A DNA stretch of 64,000 nucleotides from Ascaphus truei (lineage: Eukaryota > Chordata > Amphibia > Anura > Ascaphidae): assembly GCA_036426205.1 (NCBI GenBank), contig CM071573.1:45988500-46052499 (forward strand), read 5' to 3'. The stretch's first letter is position 1; each line of letters begins with the position of its first letter. The notes below the pieces were generated by a model. That model made no database searches and was not told the DNA's origin. It saw nothing but the letters and a program-made list of their open reading frames with translations. A program made the position numbers and the translations under genes. Below are positions 1-11,383 of this stretch, piece after piece.

Positions 1-1773
1 GTCAAAACTCCATGTCGATGGAAAAAGGTAGGGGCCCCCCTCAGCACGACTCCCAAATCCTTTTAACGCGTTTCGACGGGAGGAAACTGTCTTCGTCTGG
101 GAGTGGTGAGGGAGAGAAATGGGCTAGCATTTATAGTAAAATCATTACAGCAAAAATCGCGCCAATATTACAAGAATTGCAGGGCAGCTGAAAGAGAAGG
201 GAGTGTTTGCAGCTATGGCAAGTGTCATGGGGTATCGTTTTGCAAAAGATTGCTCATCTCATTGGGCTGTATGGTCACATGTACACACTTGGGTCAACCC
301 TATGTAAAATAAGGTGGATGACGCATGTGACGTCATCGCGTCACGAGCGTCATAGGCGCATGGATGAATATCCCCTCCACTGAAGCCTCTGACTGCCGAC
401 AGGATGGGGGAGAGGGGAGAAGTGGGGCAGAGATGTCCTCGCAAGAGACTGGGTTATGTCCTTGAAAAGCGCAGATGACGTCATCACGTTTGTGTAAACA
501 TGCGGTTGTCATGCACAACCATTGGACATGAAAAACCGGGGGCGTATCATACCCCAAATGCAAGCAAAAAGGCACTATAGAGGCCCCAGGCAATAAATAA
601 AGGAAGCTGCTGCTGGTAAAGACATTAAGAAAGCATGCTATCCTGAGTTGGAAATACAGATAAAGATGATTGTATGTGCAAAGAAACAGCAGTATGTTTA
701 TAAGTTTGTAGCTGAATCTGAAAAGGTGATGCCTTGATAAATGTCATAGCCTTGAATGAGGGTACCCCAAAAAAGTGTTGTGGCTACAATGTCAACAATA
801 GTACTTTCATACTCCTAAATGGGAGAAAGTACAATGAGACAGGGGACTAGTAAATTGAGGCATGTTGCCAGTGCATTTGTGACCTATTTTGAGAAATATA
901 CGTGCAAAGATCTACAATTTGATTAGCTCAGCATAATAGGTGCAGTTAGTCATAGAAGCAGGTTTAAGTGCAAATACATGAGCCATATGCGAACATTAAC
1001 CTACGACAGATGCAATATGATAACACGACAGTGCCGGGTTGCTAAAATCTATTCTTTCGGCTGTCGTACATTATTATGTGAGGATGCACCACAACTAGGA
1101 TGACATAGTTGCATGATTACACTAGGGTGTGCACAGGATTAAGAACAATACTGTGGCTCCTGAAAGTGGATGAGCCAATGAATTATTCGAAAGCATTTTC
1201 AACACGTATAATACGGACATAGTAGAAACTGAAAAGGTCCTGGATGTAACATCAACTGAAAGTGGACAGTTTGTGTGCAAAATTATCTCAATAACTAAAA
1301 TCCATAAGGAGTATTCTTGTCCTCGGCTGGATGAACAAAACCATAGTGGTAGAACGGAGCAATCCCATAAGTGCTCCAGAGTAGAAGGAATCGTCACAAT
1401 GCCTTGTTCTTGTTCAATATGAAGAATATATCCACGGCTCTTCTTAATGTGGAATGATGATCTCCATACAGCAATCACGAGTTTCAGTGTAGGACAGGGA
1501 TGCTGGTTCCACAGTATGAGTATGTATGGGATGGTGAGGAATAAAGTGGGAAACCACGCATTAGAGAACAGCAGGCCAAAGTGTTTAAAAAACAGATTCA
1601 AACCAGAGGGGGCAATAGTTATAGAAAACATGGCAAAATCCAAGATAGTCATTGAGACATGTGGTATCATGGTGCCCAACTGCACGATCCATCTGCACTC
1701 CCTCCTTAAGTAAGGAGTGGGAGTCTTGCTGAGGGGGTCCCCTACCTTTTTCCATCTGACATGGAGTTTGACC
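1..1773. mobile_element. Element bounded by ~60 bp inverted repeats, left end at window edge
   Basis: Bases 1-60 and 1714-1772 are imperfect inverted copies of one another; both carry CTCCATGTC, then GATGGAAAAAGGTAGGGG, then CCCCTCAGCA. This is the arrangement of a DNA transposon with terminal inverted repeats. The interior has only short open frames. The largest (complement 1122-1685) lacks any domain I recognise and overlaps an equally unconvincing frame on the other strand, so the element is probably non-autonomous or decayed. The true left end may lie outside the window, so no target duplication can be read. Superfamily not recognised. Confidence 0.55.
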
Positions 1774-2159
1774 TACTTGTCGTGACATTCACCTATGCGC
1801 GGTGACGTATTTGCGTTTTGTGTACTGCCTTATACTTGTGTACCTATAACATGTAACCATTTGCATCAAAATTATATGGATAATATTTTTAAATGTGGTC
1901 AAGATCTCGTGTAGGTTGATTGTTCACGCAGGTGTGCTATAGACAAAAGCCACCTGTACCCTGTTATATGTCTTGCTTTGGATCTTTATTTAGACCCTTG
2001 CCTCCAGGTGCATTATGTCTAGGTAGTGTTGAGCCCCCCTCTCCTTTTATATTTCATCCCTGTGTTTAATTCACTTCAATAAATTATTTTGTTACACTTC
2101 CATTTTATGTCCTGTGCTATTAAAGGTTGCTTTCCCCTTGTTGTTATATATATATAATA
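1774..2159. other. No gene seen
   Basis: AT-rich spacer between two transposon-like units. It contains a short TA run near 2146-2158 that abuts the next element. Nothing else is recognisable. Confidence 0.5.
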
Positions 2160-2215
2160 AAGTGTTCGACAAATCACCCAAAAATTACATCGCCAACCAA
2201 AAAATCTACTCGCAA

Positions 2216-2273
2216 CTAGTCCCGCCCCCAACCCCGCCCCTAGTCCCGCCCCTAGTCCCGCCCCCAAACCCGC
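2216..2273 (+). repeat. 12 bp GC-box-like tandem repeat
   Basis: The unit TAGTCCCGCCCC and variants repeat about five times. It forms the left inner part of the hAT-like element. Confidence 0.8.
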
Positions 2274-2734
2274 TTTAAAATAAAATATATAAATAAAATA
2301 CATTAATAAATTCCTAGTCAGAACAACATTCGTTTGACATAAATGTCTGTATTGTATTACTTATACTACAATTAGTCCTTGTTACATGTGGTGTGTGTAA
2401 ATGTCGGATTCTAGAAATACAAAGCCATGGGGTGAGGAATAGTTTCCTGAACCCCTTAACCAATGTCTGGATGTCCCGCTTCACAATATTAAAGCAGCAA
2501 TCCCACCTGGGATCTTACCTGATCCGCAGTCCCTCAATGTGAGGTACGCTCATTCCTGCAAATGTTATACATTGGGGAGGTGTTCATTACCTCTGTTCTG
2601 GGTTAGGGGGGGGAGGGGTCCGATGTCTTCCGTGTGAAGCTTGAGCCAGATCTGGAAGAAAGCAGTATAGGGTAGTTAAGATTGCGGTGTAGTGTAGTAT
2701 AGGGCAGTTAAGATATTTAGGGTAAAAGAGATCC

Positions 2735-3700
2735 GAGTGTAGAGTGAACCAAAGAGATAGTCGAGAGGCAGGGGGAGATGAGCGAGGGTGGGGACAGAAC
2801 GAAAGGTCTGCAGAGGGCGGAGTACGGGGGGAGGAGAGATGGGAGGGACGAGAGAGGGGCGGACAAGGGTGGGGGAAGATGGCGAGGCAGTGGAAGGGGG
2901 GGGAGAGGGGGGAGGAGAAGAGCCGGGGTAGCGGAGACGGAGAGAGTGTGGGGGGACGAGAGAGAGAGGTGGGGGGGAGGGGGCCAGGTGGGCAGAGGAG
3001 AGGGGGCAGAGAAAGAGAGATGGAGGAAGTGGGATGATCTAGAGTGGGGAGGGAAGAGAGGGGAGCGAGAGAGGTGTTGGTGAGAGAGCGGAGAGCAGCA
3101 GATGGGGGGGGGGGAGTCGAAGTGTCGTTGGGGGAGAGAGGCGACGTTGGGGAGAGGAGAGTGGGGGGGAGACGAGAGGAGATGGCGTTGGAAGGGAGGG
3201 GAAAAGGGGGAGAGAGGTGGGGAGAGAGATGTGGGGGAGAGAGAGATGGGGGAGAGAGAGAGTATGAGAGAGAGAGAGTGAGAGTGTTGGGGGGAGATGA
3301 GAGAGAGAGAAGTGTGGGGGAGAGAGAGAGAGTGGGTGGCGGAGGAGAGGAGGAGGCGAGAGAGTTGGGAGGGAGAGAGAGTGTGGGGGAGAGAGGAGGA
3401 TAGATGGGGGGAGGGAGAGAGGATGGATGGGGAGAGCAGAGGGTGGAGAAGGGGGGTGAGAGAGAGAGTGTGGGAAGGTGTGGGGAGGGGGGAGCAGGGG
3501 AGAAGGAGAGTGTGGGGGGGACGAGGAGAGCAGTGGGGGGGGGAGATAGGAGACGTGGGGAGGTGGGATAGGGGGAGAGGTGGGGGGGAGAGAGATGTGG
3601 GGAAGTGGGGGCAAGAGAGACAGAGGAGAGAAAGAACGGTTGGGGTGACAAACAGAGGGGGGTGGGTGAGACACAGAGAGAGAGGTGGTTGAGTGACTGG
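2735..3700 (+). repeat. Purine-only (GA/GGGGA) low-complexity tract
   Basis: Almost 1 kb in which the plus strand is nearly all purine: runs of GAGAGA, GGGGGAGA and GGAGGAG with very few C or T. It shows strong strand asymmetry and several stop-free frames that are composition artefacts. Confidence 0.9.
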
Positions 3701-4345
3701 CTGGTTGAGAGTGGTTCAGGTGGAGTGGGTGACGGGGGAGTGAGTGATGCACGATGGGGGGATGGGAGTGACTGACACTGACTGGGGGTGGGGGGGTGAT
3801 GACATGACTGGGGGTGGGGGGGTGGACTGACAATGATGGGGGTGGGGGTTGGTGACTGCACTGACTGGGTGGGGTACTGACATGAATGGGGTTGGGGGCG
3901 GTTGACTGACACTGGACTGCAGGGGTGGGGGGGGGATTGACACGACTGGGGTGGGGGGGTGATGACACTGACTGGGGGTGGGGGGGGTGATGGACACTGA
4001 CTGGGGGTGGGGGGGTGGTGGACTGACACTGATGGAGGTGGGGGGTGGGGATGACACTGACTGGGGTGTGGGGGGGTGAACACTACTTGCCGGGGGACTG
4101 GACATGAGGGGGGGGGGGGGTGACTGACACGGACTGGGGGTGGGGGGGACGCATGATTGCGGGGGGCTGCTGATGGGGGCTGGGGTGACTCGACACTGAC
4201 TGCGGGTGGGGGGATGGGACACATGACTGGGTGGGGGTGACTGACACTGACTGGGGTGATGAAAGGGGGGGGGGTTGGGCTGATGACTGATGGGGGGGAA
4301 GGTTACTGACTGGGGTGGGGGGGGGTTACGACTGGGGGGGGTTAC
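3701..4345 (+). repeat. G-rich minisatellite, GACTGACACTGACTGGGG type
   Basis: Degenerate tandem units of about 25-30 bp combine GACTGACACTGACT with runs of 4-11 G. Many closely spaced G-runs make the plus strand a candidate quadruplex-forming strand. It continues directly from the purine tract. Confidence 0.9.
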
Positions 4346-4410
4346 TGACTGGGGACCTCTGTGTCAACACACATACACATACTCCCATACCACAATAACA
4401 TAGTAAACAT

Positions 4411-4428
4411 CACACACACACACACACA
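4411..4428. repeat. (CA)n microsatellite
   Basis: Nine CA units within a CA-rich stretch at 4365-4470. Confidence 0.85.
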
Positions 4429-4920
4429 TCCACATTCTCCACACCACACACCCTACACATTTCAACACACCACAGGGGAGGAAAGGCCGCGACCAGCACC
4501 ATGCCAAATTCCCACACCACCCGCGACCCATCTCCAAGTCGTGTGGGGGCAGGCCGAACACTCTCCCCCCCCCCCAATCAGCAGGGTGGGTGGGAGGCAA
4601 CACACGGGTGCGAGGTATCCCCCATGGGTTGCCCCAGGTGACAGTCAGCCCCGCACTGGGTGGCCGCCACTGCCATGCTCCCCTCGGCCGGCATGTCACA
4701 GTGCCTGGCCAAGTGCAGCGCTGCTTCTTCCCCCCCAGCCCGCGGCCGGACATGTATGCTAGTGCGGGGGGGGGCCAGGCGACACGCCCCCACCATCAGC
4801 GGCGGCTGCGCCATCATGAAGGTAGGGGACGCATGGGAGGCACGTGGTGAGGCCGAGCCCCCCCACCGCAAGCACAACGGGCTGCAGCGCGGGGACCTCC
4901 CGCTCTGACATCGATCGGTG

Positions 4921-5090
4921 GATCGAGGGGAAGGGGACAGGAGGAGGAGGGGAAGGGGACAGGAGGAGGAGGGGAAGGGGACAGGAGCAGGAAGAGGGGA
5001 AGGGAGCAGGAGGAGGGGGACAGGAGCAGGGGACAGGAGCAGGGGACAGGAGGAGGGGAAGGGAATGGGACAGGAGCAGGGACAGGAGAG
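4921..5090 (+). repeat. GGGGACAGGAGGAGG minisatellite
   Basis: About ten units of 12-18 bp built from GGGGACAGGAG(C/G)AGG. Purine-rich on the plus strand, like the larger tract to its left. Confidence 0.85.
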
Positions 5091-5466
5091 CTTCACGGTG
5101 GGGAGTAGGGAGCCATGTGGGGACCAGGCGGATCCACAGGGAAGGAGCAGAGGGGGCGCAGCATGGCGTGTTGTTACTTACCCTTCAAACAGAGCTCCAG
5201 GCAGAATGGCGCTCGTTGGGGGCGGGCTCATATAGAGCCTGGCCGCGCGCCCACAAAGCCTGGATGCGCGCTGCCAACCAGGAGTCAGGTAGGGGGGGAG
5301 TTTTTTTTTTTTTTTTTTTTGCGCGAGCAGGGGGAAATTTCAGCCCGCGACGGAGAAGGGAGAATTTAAAAAAAAAAACACGTGTGCTCGCTTGGCCAAT
5401 AGTTACCGCCCGGGGGTTTAAATCAACCGCCCCGGGCGAGTAAATGTATACAATTGTCGAACACTG

Positions 5467-5501
<35 letters not shown>

Positions 5502-5513
5502 ATATATATATAT
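5467..5513. repeat. (TA)n microsatellite
   Basis: Uninterrupted TA alternation broken once by TTT, immediately outside the right end of the hAT-like element. Confidence 0.9.
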
Positions 5514-7516
5514 CACACAAAAGGAATGTTGCTCACACTATATGTATATGTAAATGGGAAACTGTAGGTGCTAGGGGATAACAATAATATTGAACACACA
5601 AAAGACTAAGACAATCCCCGAAAGCAGCACTCTAAATATACCACAAAATAACTGGTAACATAATACCAAAAGACCAGGAAACTAAAGTCAGAATAGAAAA
5701 TGAATAGATTTTAATAGCGAGCAAAAAGAACACTAGCATTTAAAAACATATACACACTAAGGGCAGCAAAAAATACAAAAAGACTGTGACTGACTAAAAT
5801 TTACAAAGATCAATAATGCTGAAAAATAAGTCAAAAGCAAAAAATGTGTCTGAACAATGAGCCTGATAACTATATAAAGCGACACAGAGAAAGCTGAATA
5901 TTTCAAAATACCCCTGGTAAAGACCTAAGCTAAAAAGGTAGATAACTAAGCTAAGGGCACAAAGGAAGGTATGGCATAAATAAACCTATATACAAAAATG
6001 ATGTACATAAGAAAAATAATAACTTAAACCAAGGGGGAGGCACAGGGGAGACAAAATGAAAAAAAGACTCAAACCTTGAACAGCAATACAAAATATCAAA
6101 ATCAAAAAAAGATGCATACAATGCCTGTGGTAACTGCACAAAAGCAAGTAGGACACATGGCTGTAGAATCACAAAAAGCCAGTGCTGTTTGCACAAATGA
6201 AACAACCTAGAGTAAAGGTTCCATAGGAGATAATGACTCCAAATAGCAGAGAAAATGATACTCAGCTGCCATATAGTGATGATGGAGTCAGTCCCACAGA
6301 GTGAAACTCCAGTATGTGTGGAAATAAGTCATACACTTAAGTACCACTCTGGGGAGAAGTCCCCCACGGGTGAAACACGTAGAGTGTCCACTCTAAGCAG
6401 CTATTCATTATTTTGTTGGCATGACTCTTGGTGCTTTTCCTGTGGACTGTATGACTTATTTCCAATAAGCCATAAAATAAAAGGGTACCCCAATGGTGCT
6501 TAGAGGTAAAAGAAATAAACAAAGCAAGAAGCAGAACCCTAGAAAAAGTATTTAGCTCTACTAGTCACTATCAAAAAGAGCAAAACATAAATGTCTCCTC
6601 TAACTGAGATGAAGTCAGTGATGTCTGAGGGCATCTCAGTTACAGGAGACAATAGAGGCGGGTGTATGAAAATAACTTGCAGCACACAGAGCTCTATGAT
6701 ACCGGGTCATAGACTAACTGACATCACAGTACTTTGAGTAGCACTACAGTTTTTTAGTTTAAAAAAAAAAAAAAAACGATTTGTAAAATGAATGAGATTT
6801 TTTCAAATAAAATGTGTGCATTACAACTAATTTGCCACATCCAGTATTTTTGGCATGTGTTTTAATGTTCCTTTTTGTAAATAAATGAGATTTTTGTCAC
6901 ATTAGATGCTTGCTACCTAGCAACTCATACATGTGTGTTCAAGAGAGTTTTACATTCACCTTTTACAACAGTATATTTATTGCATTCAAAAATACATCTT
7001 ATAAAAAAAAATATTTTAACGTATCAAAATAAATTTAAGTAAGAAAATAATTCAAAGTTTAACTTTTTAAACAAACATTTATACAACTCTAATTAGTGTT
7101 GAAATTAGGTGTAATCTTGTTAAACTATAATCTGTACTTCATCAGCATTAATCAAGGATCGTTTCAAAAGTGACTCACACACAGCTCTGATGATTAAAAT
7201 GCTTGTACAGTACATTTATTTTCCAAGCTCTGGTGATAAAACAACATGTAACTGACTACACCAGAATCACTATTCCCACGCCAGTAGCATGACCAACAGA
7301 CTTACTTCAGTGAAGGGCAAACAAATACAATGTAACTGTTATAGGTTCAGTATGCCATAGAAAAACAACAAGAAATATCTGGCAAAACATAGGACAATGT
7401 TTGGCCATTAGTATATATACTTTTCAGGGATTACAAAAGGGGAAAGAAACAAGCGCAAAAAAATTGTGAATTTAAAAGGATACGATATAGTCCAGAAATA
7501 ATGGTTTCTTTGATGG
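5514..7516. other. No gene seen; probable decayed repeat
   Basis: AT-rich sequence without coding potential I can support. It contains a hammerhead-like hairpin followed by GAAACACG at 6351-6387, and a short inverted repeat at 6594-6647 (TCTCCTCTAACTGAGATG against CATCTCAGTTACAGGAGA). Confidence 0.5.
6345..6395 (+). other. Hammerhead-like hairpin/GAAAC motif
   Basis: The order is CACTCT, GGGGAGAAG, a short CCC/GGG hairpin, TGAAACACG, then AGAGTG. The outer CACTCT and AGAGTG are complementary. This is the general layout of a hammerhead core (CUGAnGA, stem II, GAAA), but the first core box is degenerate. Activity is doubtful. It resembles motifs at 9651-9682 and at 59011-59047 (complement). 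Confidence 0.3.
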
Positions 7517-8709
7517 TGTCAGGGCGTGCTCACCACAAACGAGACGGGACCACAGTGCTGAGATGGGATAGGATATAACGCCACCCACAGCCACGAGGGC
7601 ACGTCTTGAGAGTAGAGTAGTCGGGGAGTCCGGATCGGGGCAGGAGAGGTACGGATGGTAGAGGGTGCTGTATGCAAAGTCCGGGGTAGAGATAAGGACG
7701 TAATCTTTTACCGTTTGCCAGGATCGGGATTCCAGAGGTGCGGAGAGTCGTTTAGCCGTATGCCGAGTTTGGGATGCCAGAGGTGCGGGTAGACGTAGCG
7801 GAAGCCGGTTCGGTACACGAGGAGGACTGCAAAAACAAAACAGGACAAGACAGGACTATGGAGGCAGAGAGTGATGAGAACAACAACGAGTCAGTGACAA
7901 TGTTAGGTATATACTGCACCGACACACTTTATTCGAGCAAATACCCAGTATGTACCTGGCAGATACCTGGAATGCGCCGCTCCTCACCTCTGACAAGCCC
8001 CGTTGTGTTTGCCTTCCCAGCCTGGGTTCATGCCTGGCTGACGGGCGGCTAATCTGTTAAATGATAATGATAAGGATTTAATAGGCTGCAATGCTTCGCG
8101 TGTCTACCAGATGGCATAAATTCATGAATTGTAATGCAGTATATATATATATACTGTGCAGTATTGCAGCCAGTGGGAATAAAATGCTTAAATCCCTGCA
8201 TGGAAAATACCTCAATGCACTCGGGCAGAAAACAGTCACAAACCTCAATACACCCGGGTATACCCGAATTCGTGGGACTAGCCAAGCTCGAATAAAGTGT
8301 GTCGCCAGTGTATAGGAGAGCGGGTCCAATGGCAGCGCAGCAAGGTGGGTGTGTGTGGAAGGGCCAGGCTACGGCAGGGATAGGTCCAGCATGAGTCCCA
8401 GGGGAGGAACCATAAAGCCCAGTAGTCAGACTGCATTGGATTGCAGCAATGGTTTGAGGTGCTGTGCCTTTAAGGGGTTGGTACGGCTCCGTGTGGCTGC
8501 GCCTCTGTGTAGCTGTGCTTGCGGCCGCGTGACCGAGCGTAGCCGCCGGACCGAGAGTAGAAGGGGAGTTTTGGCGTGTGCGCGCGCACCCACGTGTAGT
8601 AGTGATCGGCGTTCCGGAGAGAGGCTGCCTGCGTGCCGCGGGAGGACCCGTCGGAGCTGCCGGTGAGTGAGGAGCATGCCGAGGGCGGCGTGACTCCCAG
8701 ACCCTTACA
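7517..8709. mobile_element. Solo LTR-type repeat with GATGG target duplication
   Basis: The repeat starts TGTCAGGG and ends CCCTTACA, which are inverted termini typical of LTRs. It is flanked on both sides by the identical 5 bp GATGG (7512-7516 and 8710-8714). Removing a nested 397 bp MITE plus its TA duplication leaves a repeat of about 794 bp. The right third (8440-8700) is CpG-rich and includes a GC-rich stretch with CGGTGAGTGAGG. No internal retroviral sequence adjoins it, so it is best read as a solo LTR left by recombination. Orientation is uncertain because I see no clear poly(A) signal. Its left end loosely resembles that of the solo LTR at 43985. Confidence 0.7.
7914..8310 (+). mobile_element. 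397 bp TA-targeting MITE, copy 1
   Basis: The termini share CGACACACTTTATTCGAGC as an inverted repeat, with a less well matched outermost few bases (CTGCAC on the left, CACTGG on the right read inward). It is flanked by TA on each side. It is nearly identical in length and sequence to the copy at 12196-12591 and in the same orientation. There is no transposase frame. TA duplication and size suggest a Tc1/mariner-type MITE, though other TA-inserting families are possible. It is nested inside the LTR repeat 7517-8709. Confidence 0.8.
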
Positions 8710-9072
8710 GATGGGTGCCGCAACGGATAACAAATGGATTCGTTCTGGGCCACTTGAGTAGTTGAGGAAAAGGGTTCCAAATGCGCACAGTCTCATCAAG
8801 GTATACAGTATATCGAAAAAGAAAAAAGGCACACAATAGTGTAGTATTGTATAATACAATTTAAGCAAGAGAAGGTATTACACTCACATTTTATGTAGTC
8901 AATCGGGCATTTCGGTTACTAAGTTTAATCACACTGATGTTTGTAGGTTCTCCGTGAGCAGGACACCTCCGACAATGCACACCGTCTCCAACGATAGGAC
9001 TCGCAGTGTTGTACATGGTCACCGGTACCAGGATACTCTCAATGGAACAGATAGAAACCCAAAATAGTGTAA

Positions 9073-9454
9073 TATTTAAAACCAGAGACATAACATAAAA
9101 CACAGACAAAGCTCAGTGCACATCCAGAAAAACTTATATACGGTACAGTGCCTAAATATACATGTATAAATAACTAATAAATAAAATGGTCTTTTAGTTT
9201 AACATTTTGGCCAAATTGTTGTAAGCCCTTGAGCCAAACTTCACGGCAGACCACGTACATGTATATTTAGGCACTGTACCGTATATAAGTTTTTCTGGAT
9301 GTGCACTGAGCTTTGTCTGTGTTTTATGTTATGTCTCTGGTTTTAAATATATATTGCCATGCTCAGTAGCACTCCTCTGTGAAACTTATATGCTTATATA
9401 TATGTTGTGGGTATTTTGGGGGTTCAATTTGAGCTTGTAGGTGTTCTGTAGGTT
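9073..9454. mobile_element. 382 bp insertion with hairpin, 14 bp target duplication
   Basis: Flanked by CCAAAATAGTGTAA at 9059-9072 and again at 9455-9468, whereas the opposite arm of the host inverted repeat has the site only once. Its first 280 bases form a hairpin: about 9073-9168 pairs with 9256-9353, including GTACAGTGCCTAAATATACA. A 14 bp duplication is longer than expected for most cut-and-paste families and is closer to target-primed retroposition. The family is not recognised. Confidence 0.65.
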
Positions 9455-9650
9455 CCAAAATAGTGTAACACTGTATAGGTAAGTATTAGTAGAGTAATAG
9501 AGCAAAATGTGCACTCACATTTTATGTGAAAATATAAAGGCTTATGGTTGTTAAAGCAACCAACTTAAAAGGGTGGTTCTGAAATAGCAGGTTAATCCCA
9601 AAAAGAGGAAAAGGACGCAGGAAAAAAGGAAAAAATCTTTCTGAAACCCC

Positions 9651-9682
9651 CTGGAAGAAGTCTGTTAAGACGAAACACGTTG
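9651..9682 (+). other. Hammerhead-like hairpin/GAAAC motif
   Basis: CTGGAAGAA is followed by a perfect 4 bp stem GTCT/AGAC with loop GTTA, then GAAACACG. This resembles a hammerhead core with a degenerate CUGAUGA box. It lies in the centre of the foldback element. Confidence 0.35.
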
Positions 9683-10199
9683 GGACATTTTTTACCTACT
9701 ATACAGATTGCATAAGACCTTTGGGAGTTTATTTGGAGCACTGCTACCTCCTCCTAGCTATATCCCCTAGTGTATGGCCATCGCTGGGGTTTATTGGGAG
9801 TTGGGATTCAGTGGCTTTAGTGTAGCTCCCTCTGGATATCTGATTGCTATACTGTTCCTTGTTTTTATATTATAAAGATTTTTTCCTTTATTCCTGCGTC
9901 CTTTTCCTCTTTTCGGGATTAACCTGCTATTTCAGAACCACATTTATAAATTGGTTACTTTAACAACCATAAGCCTTTATATTTTCACATAAAATGTGAG
10001 TGCACATTTTGCTCTATTACTCTACTAATACTTACATATACAGTATTACACTATTTGTGGTTTCTATCTGTTCCATTGAGAGTATCCTGGTACCGGTGAC
10101 CCTGTATAACACTGCGAGTCCTATCCTTGGAGACGGTGTGCATTGTCGGAGGTGTCATGCTTATTTACCATCTTAGAGAGCAACAGCACATTTTATTTT

Positions 10200-10410
10200 T
10201 TGTTTTTATTTATAAAATGTTTTACCAGGAAGAAATACATTGAGAGTTACCTCTCATTTTCAAGTATGTCCTGGGCATAGAGTTAAGACAATAATACATG
10301 GTTACAAATACAGTTACATAAATGAACATGATATATATTATATACAAGACTTTGCATGCACAGTTAAAGAAAATATATATTATAGGCTTAATGTATTAGA
10401 CAACAACATT
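10200..10410 (-). repeat. LINE 3' tail, family B (copy 1)
   Basis: On the complement this matches the longer copy at 18555-18839. Shared blocks include TTTAACTGTGCATGCA, CAGGACATACTTGAAA, GAGAGGTAACTCTCAATGTA and CCTGGTAAAACATTTTATAA. Other copies are at 35930-36095 and 40543-40655. Confidence 0.75.
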
Positions 10411-10807
10411 GCGTGCGTACGTAGAAGACAAAGGCTTTACCGTCAGCGAATTTCACCCATGTGTCAATATATTTGGCATAACCAGTAATTAGGTTACAGT
10501 AAAATATCGTTTCACTGCAGAAATTGACACGATGATCTTGATCCTATAACTCACAGAACCGATGCCAGACCTGGTCTTGTATAGCTATCAGCCACTTTGC
10601 ATTTCCTAGCATATGACTCTTTCCAATAAACAGTCGACATACTGGCTGGTATATCTCAATCTGAATTTTGTAGATGCCTAGAAAAAGTCTTAAATGCATT
10701 ATTTTAATTAGTGCCCACATATATAAGATTTCAAACAAATTAACTAAAGATTTTAAAAATGAATTTTTTTTTTTTTAACATTCCAGACTGTTTTCCTTTT
10801 TATATAT
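10411..10807. other. No gene seen
   Basis: AT-rich pre-insertion flank of LTR element A, ending in TATATAT at the insertion point. Confidence 0.5.
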
Positions 10808-11381
10808 TGTAACAGGGGAGTTATCCCTGTTCAGGTAATGTACTTCTAATCCAGCAGTGTGGTGGTTAACTGCTGGTAGTCAATTAACAAACACCACCTG
10901 CCTGATTAGATTGCTTAGAAAAGCCTGTCTTTTGAGACAGGAAGTGAGACTCCTTAGCTCACACCTGAGCTGAACTTGGAGACAAACAGTCTTGAGCCCT
11001 GCCAGAAGAAACAGCAGAGCTGCTTTCAAGACACAGGGGAAACTTCTAAACCTGAATGCTGACACACCATGAGGAAAAGGGAGCTGAACCAGGGACAGAG
11101 AAGATTTTCCCTCCAAACCACAAGGAACAAATAAGACTTTCATTTATGAGACTTTCTATATCTGCTTATTTCATGCTATATGTTTGGGGCTGGGAGACAT
11201 GCTTATCTAAGGGAGTTGTGAACTGCATAGTATTTCACTAGAAATATTCCCGTGAATAGAAGCTTTGTTTACCCCTTGTTTGGATGGTTTCCTGATGTTA
11301 AGGAAACAGGCGCAATAAAAGGCTTATTTAATTTCACTATAATCAGTCTCCCTTGCATACCTCTGTGAGCGTCCGCCTACA
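10808..11381 (+). repeat. 5' LTR of element A
   Basis: A 574 bp repeat starting TGTAACAGGGGAG and ending CCGCCTACA. An AATAAA signal occurs about 65 bp before the 3' end, in GCGCAATAAAAGGC, as expected near the R/U5 junction. Confidence 0.9.
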
Positions 11382-11383
11382 TA

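Larger units (their letters stand above)
2160..5466. mobile_element. hAT-like non-autonomous element filled with satellite DNA
   Basis: The left edge reads AAGTGTTCGACAAAT and the right edge, reverse-complemented, reads CAGTGTTCGACAATT. These ends match the CAGTG-type termini seen in many hAT elements. Both ends sit in TA-rich sequence, so the 8 bp target duplication cannot be read reliably. No transposase frame is present. The interior is low-complexity: a GC-box-like tandem repeat at the left, about 1.6 kb of purine/G-rich repeats, a CpG-rich stretch around 4490-4920, a GGGGACAGGAGGAGG minisatellite, and poly-T and poly-A runs near the right end. Long open frames here, including a proline-rich one of about 545 codons on the complement, come from the repeat composition. 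Confidence 0.5.
8962..10156. mobile_element. Long-inverted-repeat (foldback-type) element with internal insertion
   Basis: The left arm (8962-9072 continuing at 9469-9640) is the reverse complement of 9874-10156. Shared blocks include GACACCTCCGACAATGCAC at the outer edge and GCAGGAATAAAGGAAAA-like sequence at the inner edge. The central 233 bp (9641-9873) contains a hammerhead-like GAAACACG hairpin. The left arm is interrupted by a separate 382 bp insertion. There are no coding frames. Confidence 0.75.

Noticed and set aside
1122..1685. 187-codon open frame on the complement
   Set aside because: No recognisable motif, overlaps an open frame on the other strand, and lies inside a decayed inverted-repeat element.
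2587..4224. 545-codon proline/serine-rich open frame on the complement
   Set aside because: Entirely within purine/G-rich satellite. Overlapping frames are open on both strands for the same compositional reason, and no domain is present.
4578..5443. Several 80-200 codon frames in GC-rich sequence
   Set aside because: Arg/Gly or Pro/Ser composition reflects the GGGGACAGGAGG minisatellite and CpG-rich DNA.
10880..11241. Frames of 61-87 codons repeated near 10.9-11.2 kb, 15.4-15.7 kb, 27.9 kb and 32.1 kb
   Set aside because: They recur only because they lie in the LTR copies; there is no start context or domain.
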